Positions 22,903 to 27,742 of a DNA stretch of 27,742 nucleotides are shown piece after piece. This DNA comes from GWF2-30-66 sp042576225 (GTDB taxonomy: Bacteria > Babelota > Babeliae > Babelales > Vermiphilaceae), in assembly GCA_042576225.1 (NCBI GenBank), contig JBHPCA010000018.1:1-27742 (forward strand). Reading direction: 5' to 3'. A model generated the notes under the pieces. It made no database searches and was not told where the DNA came from. It worked only from the letters and a program-made list of their open reading frames with translations. Position numbers and translations under genes: made by a program. Numbering within the stretch: the first letter of the stretch is position 1; each line of letters opens with the position of its first letter.

Positions 22903-25502
22903 TTGATCCAATTTATCACATCATCTTTCAATTTACTTGAAATTTGGGGCCCTCCGCCTTGAATTGTTGTGGCAGAACCTCCTCCCCTTAGTCCATGCTC
23001 TTGACCAATATATTGGGAAAATTTCTTTAAGTTTACCCGTGAGGCGAAATCTTTTGATATGTTTGCCAAAAATAGACTTTTCTCGTTTATTTGACTTACT
23101 ATGAAGTAAAATCCTGGTTTTTTTTCCATTAATAGCTTATTTATCTCTTTTATCTCATCATGGGAGTAGTCTTGTAAAATAAGGGTTAAAGTTGGCATCC
23201 CGTCTATAAGAACAGCCTCTTTTTGCCACTCTTGTATATGCACTTGTATGTTTTGCTTTTTCATCTGCTTTATTTGAGTTTGAAGCTTTTTCAACTGAGA
23301 TTTTTGTTTTTCTACTACGTCCAAAACTTGATCTTTTTGTACTTTAAACTCTTGGCCCAATATTTTTACGGTGTTAAAGCTGTCTTGGAATAACTCTAAA
23401 GCTTTGGGTCCTGTGACGGCAAAAATTCTTCTATGACCTGCGGATAAGGCTGCAACCTCAGTAATTTTAAATACTCCTATTTCTCCTGTATGGCCCACAT
23501 GTGTGCCTCCGCAAAGCTCAGCAGAAAAGTTAGGGATCTGTACAATACGGACGCTTTCTGGGTTATATTTATCCCCGAAGAACGCGATAACCCCTTTTGA
23601 TGTAGCTTCTTTTAATGTAGAACTTTCGGTTTTTACCGGGATATTATCCATAATTTTTTGGTTTACTATTTGTTCAACCTTTTTTATTTGCTTGGGGGTA
23701 AGGTTTTCATGATAGGCAAAGTCAAACCTGAGATAATCTGGAGTCACCAAGGATCCAGCCTGCTTTACTTGTTTGCCTAATGTTTCTATGAGTGCCGATT
23801 GCAACAGGTGGGTTGCGGTATGGTTTTTCATGGTGGGGTACCGTTTTTCTTTGTCAACTTGTAAGGTTACGTTGTCCCCAATCTTTATTTTTACGGGAGC
23901 TTTTATTTTTACCCCTATTGCACCATTAAAAAATTCTACGTCAAGAAGTTTTGTTTTAGTGTCTTTAAATTTTATAACTCCAGAGTCTTTTATCTGGCCA
24001 CCACCGACTATATAGAATGGCGATTCTTTGGTTATTATCCAGCACTCTTCTCCTGGCTCAGCCTGACCAGTTACTTTATTGTCTTTTATTATTGCGGTAA
24101 TAACAGTTTTTGTATCAAGTTCATGGTATCCGGTAAATTGTGTTTTTATGCTTTCGTCAAGCTCAACTTGCGGCGCGTCTGATTTTACTTTTTTACCCGA
24201 TTGCTCTTGTTGTTTTTCCATCTCTGTTTCAAATCCATCGACATCTACGCTGTAACCTTTTTCTTTTGCGGCAACTACGGTAAGCTCGAGAGGGAATCCG
24301 AATGTGTCATAGAGCTTGAATGCCTGTTTACCCGTGATTAATTTACTTTGTTTGTTTTCTTGGAAATACTCGCTTAGAATAACCTGTCCCCTCGTGAGAT
24401 TGGATGAGAATTTTTCGGTTTCACTTTCAAGAATTTTTTGTATCAATTTTTCATTGGTTTTAATCTCAGGGTATATATCATCCATTTGATTGACAATAGT
24501 CGGCACAAGCTCTGGAAGAATGTTTTTTTCAGTGAGTTTCTTTATAAATAATGCAGCTCTTCGTATTATTTTTCTCAGCACATATCCGCGTCCGTCATTT
24601 GATGGTGAGCACCCATCTGATATTGCAAAAACAGAAGCTCTTGTGTGGTCTGCGATAGCATGAAATGCGGACTTTATGTTCTCTGGTTGTTTTGCATATG
24701 CATGGCCAGTAAGTAACTCGATTTTGTATATTATGCCTTGAAATAGATCTGTTTCAAAAATTGAGCTTTTATTTTGTACCGCTGCACAAAGACGTTCAAG
24801 GCCCATACCAGTATCAACACCGGTTTTCAAAAGTGGCTTGTCGGTACCATCGGATTTGCGGTCAAATTGCATAAAGACCAAATTCCATATTTCTAAAAAC
24901 CTATCGCAATCACATTCGGGCCCACAGATTTCAGAGGTGCAATCAGGGTCTGAGCCTGGCCCTTGATCCAGGTGAATCTCCGTACATGGTCCACAGGGAC
25001 CGGTATCTCCCATTTGCCAAAAGTTTTCTTTTGCTCCAAGTCTATGAATTTTTTCTTTCGGAAGTCCGATCACTTTTTCCCAGATTTCATAAGCCTGGTC
25101 ATCTGATTCAAAAACGCTTACATGTAGTTTTTCTATAGGTAATTCCATTTCTTTTGTTAAGAACTCCCATGCATATTGAATAGCTTCTTCTTTAAAGTAA
25201 TCTCCAAATGAGAAGTTTCCCATCATTTCGAAAAAGGTTAGGTGTCTTTTGGTGAACCCTACGTTATCAAGGTCATTGTGCTTTCCTCCTGCGCGAATAC
25301 ATTTTTGAATTGATACCGCACGAGTGTAGCTTCTTTTTTCTTTTCCCAAGAAAACATCTTTAAATTGGTTCATACCTGCGTTGGCAAAAAGAAGTGTAGG
25401 ATCTTGGGCGGGTATCAAAGAAGAGCTAGCAACTTTTTCATGACCTCTCTCAATAAAAAAATCGAAGAATTTTTTACGAATTTCTTTTGATTTCATTGAC
25501 AT
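22893..25502 (-). CDS. alaS: Alanine-tRNA ligase
   Basis: An 869-residue class II synthetase, full length. It charges tRNA-Ala and, in this genome, also tmRNA, whose G3-U70 pair is present nearby. The catalytic domain starts with EIRKKFFDFFIERGHEKVASSSLIPAQDPTLLFANAGMNQFK. The editing domain has HTATH (His561, His565) and C-x3-H in CGGTH (Cys664, His668), the zinc/editing ligands. The C-terminal oligomerisation/C-Ala region includes a Lys/Gln-rich coiled coil and ends with RGGGSATTIQGGGP. Of the in-frame starts (GTG 25508, ATG 25502, ATG 25496) I chose ATG 25502, which stands 5 nt after AAGGG. A Cys-rich GPECDCDRF segment sits in the catalytic domain. Confidence 0.97.
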   Translation of the reverse strand: MSMKSKEIRKKFFDFFIERGHEKVASSSLIPAQDPTLLFANAGMNQFKDVFLGKEKRSYTRAVSIQKCIRAGGKHNDLDNVGFTKRHLTFFEMMGNFSFGDYFKEEAIQYAWEFLTKEMELPIEKLHVSVFESDDQAYEIWEKVIGLPKEKIHRLGAKENFWQMGDTGPCGPCTEIHLDQGPGSDPDCTSEICGPECDCDRFLEIWNLVFMQFDRKSDGTDKPLLKTGVDTGMGLERLCAAVQNKSSIFETDLFQGIIYKIELLTGHAYAKQPENIKSAFHAIADHTRASVFAISDGCSPSNDGRGYVLRKIIRRAALFIKKLTEKNILPELVPTIVNQMDDIYPEIKTNEKLIQKILESETEKFSSNLTRGQVILSEYFQENKQSKLITGKQAFKLYDTFGFPLELTVVAAKEKGYSVDVDGFETEMEKQQEQSGKKVKSDAPQVELDESIKTQFTGYHELDTKTVITAIIKDNKVTGQAEPGEECWIITKESPFYIVGGGQIKDSGVIKFKDTKTKLLDVEFFNGAIGVKIKAPVKIKIGDNVTLQVDKEKRYPTMKNHTATHLLQSALIETLGKQVKQAGSLVTPDYLRFDFAYHENLTPKQIKKVEQIVNQKIMDNIPVKTESSTLKEATSKGVIAFFGDKYNPESVRIVQIPNFSAELCGGTHVGHTGEIGVFKITEVAALSAGHRRIFAVTGPKALELFQDSFNTVKILGQEFKVQKDQVLDVVEKQKSQLKKLQTQIKQMKKQNIQVHIQEWQKEAVLIDGMPTLTLILQDYSHDEIKEINKLLMEKKPGFYFIVSQINEKSLFLANISKDFASRVNLKKFSQYIGQEHGLRGGGSATTIQGGGPQISSKLKDDVINWIKSH

Positions 25503-25603
25503 CGACACCCTTAACTATAAAAATATATTATACTTTCACCCACACATATAAACAGTATAATATATTTTTTTGCTTATAAATAGGGCTATTTTTTAACTCT
25601 TTT

Positions 25604-25770
25604 ATTTCGCTTCGCCTGAATACTCCGAATCTTTGATTCGGGGATGAAAGGCGTGGCGTCCGTCGAAGCCCTTGTGGGCCGAAGCCTTGGCGAAGGCTTA
25701 TTGGCGAAGACGGATTTAATTTGCAGACCTTCCCAGATACTCCGTAGCTTGCTGCGGGGAGCGTTATTGA
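25604..25770. repeat. Composite palindromic repeat between alaS and the M48 gene
   Basis: Two related hairpins share ATACTCCG and GGGGA: CCGAATC-TTT-GATTCGG (25626-25642) and CCGTAGC-TT-GCTGCGG (about 25742-25757). Between them are GAAGCCTTGGCGAAGGCTT and the reverse complement (25683-25694) of the 12-mer found in the rho frame. The element is G+C-rich against its surroundings. Any reading frames across it are translations of the repeat. Confidence 0.7.
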
Positions 25771-25802
25771 GTTTTCTTTTTTTGCCTATCATTTTTTTCC
25801 AT

Positions 25803-26978
25803 CTATTTAAAAAAGAACGAATATAGAGCTACGAATACTACTGTGAATATAAGCGTTTTCTTAACCGTTACCTTGCCTATGAATGATTTTAAACAAGCAA
25901 AAACTGTTGCAGGTGACGCGTTGTTGTGAGAGCTTGTATTATTTGTTTTATTGTTGCCTATTTTGAATGTTTTACGTATAGCGTTTTTTGGGTCAAATTT
26001 TTCTACTTTATATGATTGTTTGCTTTTTTTGTTAGTTTTTTTATTGTTTTTTGGTTGTTTGTTTGCTTTTTTTGTTTGCTTTTTAGGCTTTTTTGGGGGC
26101 GATTTTTTTGTTGATTTTTTGGTTGGAGTACTGTCTTTTTGTATAGAAAGATATATATTGCGCAAGTAGTTAAATCTTTGGATTGGGCTTGGGTGCAGAG
26201 GGTCTGATCCCCCGGATATAAATTTTTTGAAAAATAAACTTAGTTGTTCAACCCACATCCAGTTATTAAATGTTCCAACGATATCTGCTTGACTTTCCAT
26301 AGCCCGGCTCCACTCGTTAATAGCATTTTCAAATTCTTTTCGAGATACTTTTGTCGTTTTTTGTGCAACTTGGGTTGAGTAAGCGTGGCTGAAGCAAAAT
26401 TTTTCTATAATATGCTTGCATGCGACGTGTCCGAGTTCATGGCCAATACAGGCTTCAAGCATAAGTGCCGAATGATTTTTCGCTATATATATCTCCGGAG
26501 ATATATATATGTTGTATCCGTCTGTAGATGCCACCGAGCCCGGTTTTTTATGGTTTGCGCTTAAAAATTTTATTGGCAGGTTGTTTAATCTTTCTGCTAC
26601 TATAATACCATTTATTTTTCTTATTCTTGTGATTTCCAACTCTTTTTTAACATACGGGTGATCTAATATATTCATGATGGATTTTTGTATGGTATTAAAT
26701 AGCTCTCGTTTCGAATCAGAAGAGTATTTATTAACGATGGCTTCTTTGTATATGCATTCTAAGTTGATTTTTGTATCTTTCCATTCCTTTTCGTTTCTCA
26801 TATTAAGAAGTCTTAAAACTTTTTGTCTTTTTTCTCTTACAAAGTCATGGGCCTTTTGCTTGCACCAGTCATAGGACGTTATATATTTTGGTTTAAGTTC
26901 TAGTTTTAAATCAATATGGTCATTAAATGCAAAAGACGCGCTTGAAAATATAGTTAAAAACAATAATAGTTTTTTCAC
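25803..26978 (-). CDS. Secreted M48-family zinc metallopeptidase with Lys-rich linker and C-terminal membrane anchor
   Basis: A 391-residue protein with GTG start after GGGGG (7-nt spacing). Residues 1-17 are a signal peptide (KLLLFLTIFSSASFA). The peptidase domain (about 60-280) has HELGH (His180, Glu181, His184) and Glu228 in ESQAD, the M48 zinc triad, followed by DPLHPSPIQRFNYLRN, like the M48 C-terminal HPS motif. Residues of about 288-325 are a Lys/Pro/Asn-rich linker. The last 20 residues (TLIFTVVFVALYSFFFK) form a membrane segment. BepA/Oma1-like proteases of this family do envelope quality control; the tail with membrane anchor is unlike BepA. A 26-bp palindrome lies in the coding sequence. 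Confidence 0.88.
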   Translation of the reverse strand: MKKLLLFLTIFSSASFAFNDHIDLKLELKPKYITSYDWCKQKAHDFVREKRQKVLRLLNMRNEKEWKDTKINLECIYKEAIVNKYSSDSKRELFNTIQKSIMNILDHPYVKKELEITRIRKINGIIVAERLNNLPIKFLSANHKKPGSVASTDGYNIYISPEIYIAKNHSALMLEACIGHELGHVACKHIIEKFCFSHAYSTQVAQKTTKVSRKEFENAINEWSRAMESQADIVGTFNNWMWVEQLSLFFKKFISGGSDPLHPSPIQRFNYLRNIYLSIQKDSTPTKKSTKKSPPKKPKKQTKKANKQPKNNKKTNKKSKQSYKVEKFDPKNAIRKTFKIGNNKTNNTSSHNNASPATVFACLKSFIGKVTVKKTLIFTVVFVALYSFFFK

Positions 26979-27128
26979 GATTAACCCCCGTATAATTAAT
27001 TAAATAGTTAAAGCAAAATAGTATATGTAAAATTATAAATAACTAGTATTAGTAAAGCATGAATTTAGAGTTATGTAAATAGCCCTATCTAGAGGGTTTA
27101 TTGGGTGTTTTGTCTGCGGGAAAAACCT

Positions 27129-27641
27129 CTATAGTGTGATTTTGTCAAATTCCGGCTTAAGCTGCTTGTACAGCTGTGCAAGATCAAAAGAGATGACCTT
27201 GGTCTCAGCTATAGTGGGCATAAAGTTTGTATCTCCTTGCCATCTTGGCAAAACATGCATGTGAAGATGTGATGGTATGCCGGCGCCAGCGGCTTTACCA
27301 AGGTTGAAACCGGCGTTTAGCCCATCATTTTTGAGTGATTTATACAAAATATCTATACTTAAATTGGTAAGCTCCATGAGTTCTGTACGTTCTTCTTTGC
27401 TTAGCTCAGAAAGGGCTGATACATGCTTTATTGGCAACACCAGAAGATGACCTGCGTTATATGGGTATTTGTTGAGCATGACAAAAGAGTGTTTAAACCT
27501 TTTTAAAATAAAATTGCTTTGGTCTTTGTTTTGGGCAAGTTGCTTGCAAAATGCGCATGATTGGGGCTGTGCTTCTTCCTGTTTGCCTGCTGTTACATCA
27601 TTTGAGTACTCTGATCTCCATGGCGCAAATAGTTTTTTCAC
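27129..27641 (-). CDS. HIT-family hydrolase or Ap4A phosphorylase-like protein
   Basis: A 170-residue histidine-triad protein. The triad HLHMHVLPRW is followed by DTNFMP, and the N-terminal part holds CAFC together with NKYPYNAGHLLVLPIKHV, the nucleotide-binding strand of this family. The N-terminal MKKLFAPWRSEY is typical of a bacterial subgroup described as diadenosine tetraphosphate phosphorylases. A dinucleoside polyphosphate substrate is therefore plausible, but other nucleotide-phosphoramidate or phosphate activities cannot be excluded. The GTG start follows AAGGA. It is transcribed leftward towards the M48 gene, 150 bp away. The short second cysteine pair that would make a full zinc site is not visible. 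Confidence 0.9.
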   Translation of the reverse strand: MKKLFAPWRSEYSNDVTAGKQEEAQPQSCAFCKQLAQNKDQSNFILKRFKHSFVMLNKYPYNAGHLLVLPIKHVSALSELSKEERTELMELTNLSIDILYKSLKNDGLNAGFNLGKAAGAGIPSHLHMHVLPRWQGDTNFMPTIAETKVISFDLAQLYKQLKPEFDKITL

Positions 27642-27712
27642 GGCTTTTCCTTGTTTATGCTTGGGTTTTGCTTAATTTTCTTCGATTATTTATAAACTTT
27701 ATCATCTGAAAA

Positions 27713-27742
27713 CCTCTATTTTTAAATAGGGGATGAAAGATG
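27713..27742. repeat. Palindromic repeat cut by the right window edge
   Basis: CCTCTATTT (27713-27721) pairs with AAATAGGGG (27724-27732) with one G-U. The following GGGGATGAAAG (27729-27739) is identical to 25640-25650, so this is probably another member of the same family. The rest lies outside the window. Confidence 0.45.

Noticed and set aside
25586..25792. Reverse-strand 68-codon frame and the opposite 60-codon frame across the same spacer
   Set aside because: Both run through the palindromic repeat; the open frame reflects its G+C-rich repeat content and neither has a credible start.
1..27742. CRISPR array, tRNA, rRNA, integrase or transposase genes
   Set aside because: I looked for evenly spaced direct repeats, T-arm motifs outside tmRNA and recombinase motifs and saw none.

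Overview
This window is a gene-dense, low-G+C bacterial chromosome segment carrying mostly single-copy housekeeping genes interleaved with small secreted proteins of unknown function. The mix suggests a reduced-genome, host-associated bacterium: a secreted ankyrin-repeat protein ending in an F-box/PRANC-like motif, several lineage-specific exported proteins, convergent genes that overlap or nearly touch, and a palindromic repeat family that enters both spacers and a reading frame. Candidatus Dependentiae (TM6/Babeliales) fits best, but this is inference from gene content, not from a marker phylogeny.

Layout, 1-9.7 kb: the 3' part of a GNAT acetyltransferase runs into the end of priA (reverse). 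A small membrane/secreted protein (reverse) and a full three-domain polA follow. The 450-bp spacer after polA holds a repeat copy, a promoter, and a strongly self-complementary block that may be a non-coding RNA. Then come rpmA (own promoter), an orphan secF and rho. Rho has a long disordered N-terminus built partly from translated repeat DNA, and a clean terminator follows it.

9.7-16.1 kb: two tandem paralogous exported proteins, the ankyrin/F-box-like protein, tsaD (reverse), an unknown exported protein (reverse), a DUF2062 membrane protein coupled to smpB, and another small exported protein (reverse).

16.1-20.3 kb: a strong sigma70 promoter, a repeat insertion and then ssrA (tmRNA). SmpB and tmRNA, the two partners of trans-translation, thus lie within 1 kb. 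After the tmRNA terminator comes a promoter and a yybP-ykoY-like RNA element, then a type IIA (Ca2+/Mn2+-like) P-type ATPase. The ATPase end overlaps an unknown exported protein.

20.4-27.7 kb: a Skp/OmpH-like periplasmic chaperone with terminator, prs and pth (a conserved prs-rplY-pth order without rplY), alaS (reverse), a repeat-rich spacer, a secreted M48 metallopeptidase with Lys-rich tail and C-terminal membrane anchor (reverse), and a HIT-family protein (reverse). The right edge enters another palindromic repeat.

Functionally the window covers DNA replication and restart (polA, priA), transcription termination (rho), translation and quality control (rpmA, alaS, tsaD, pth, smpB, ssrA), export (secF, skp), PRPP synthesis (prs) and cation homeostasis. 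No tRNA, rRNA, CRISPR array, transposase or phage gene was seen.
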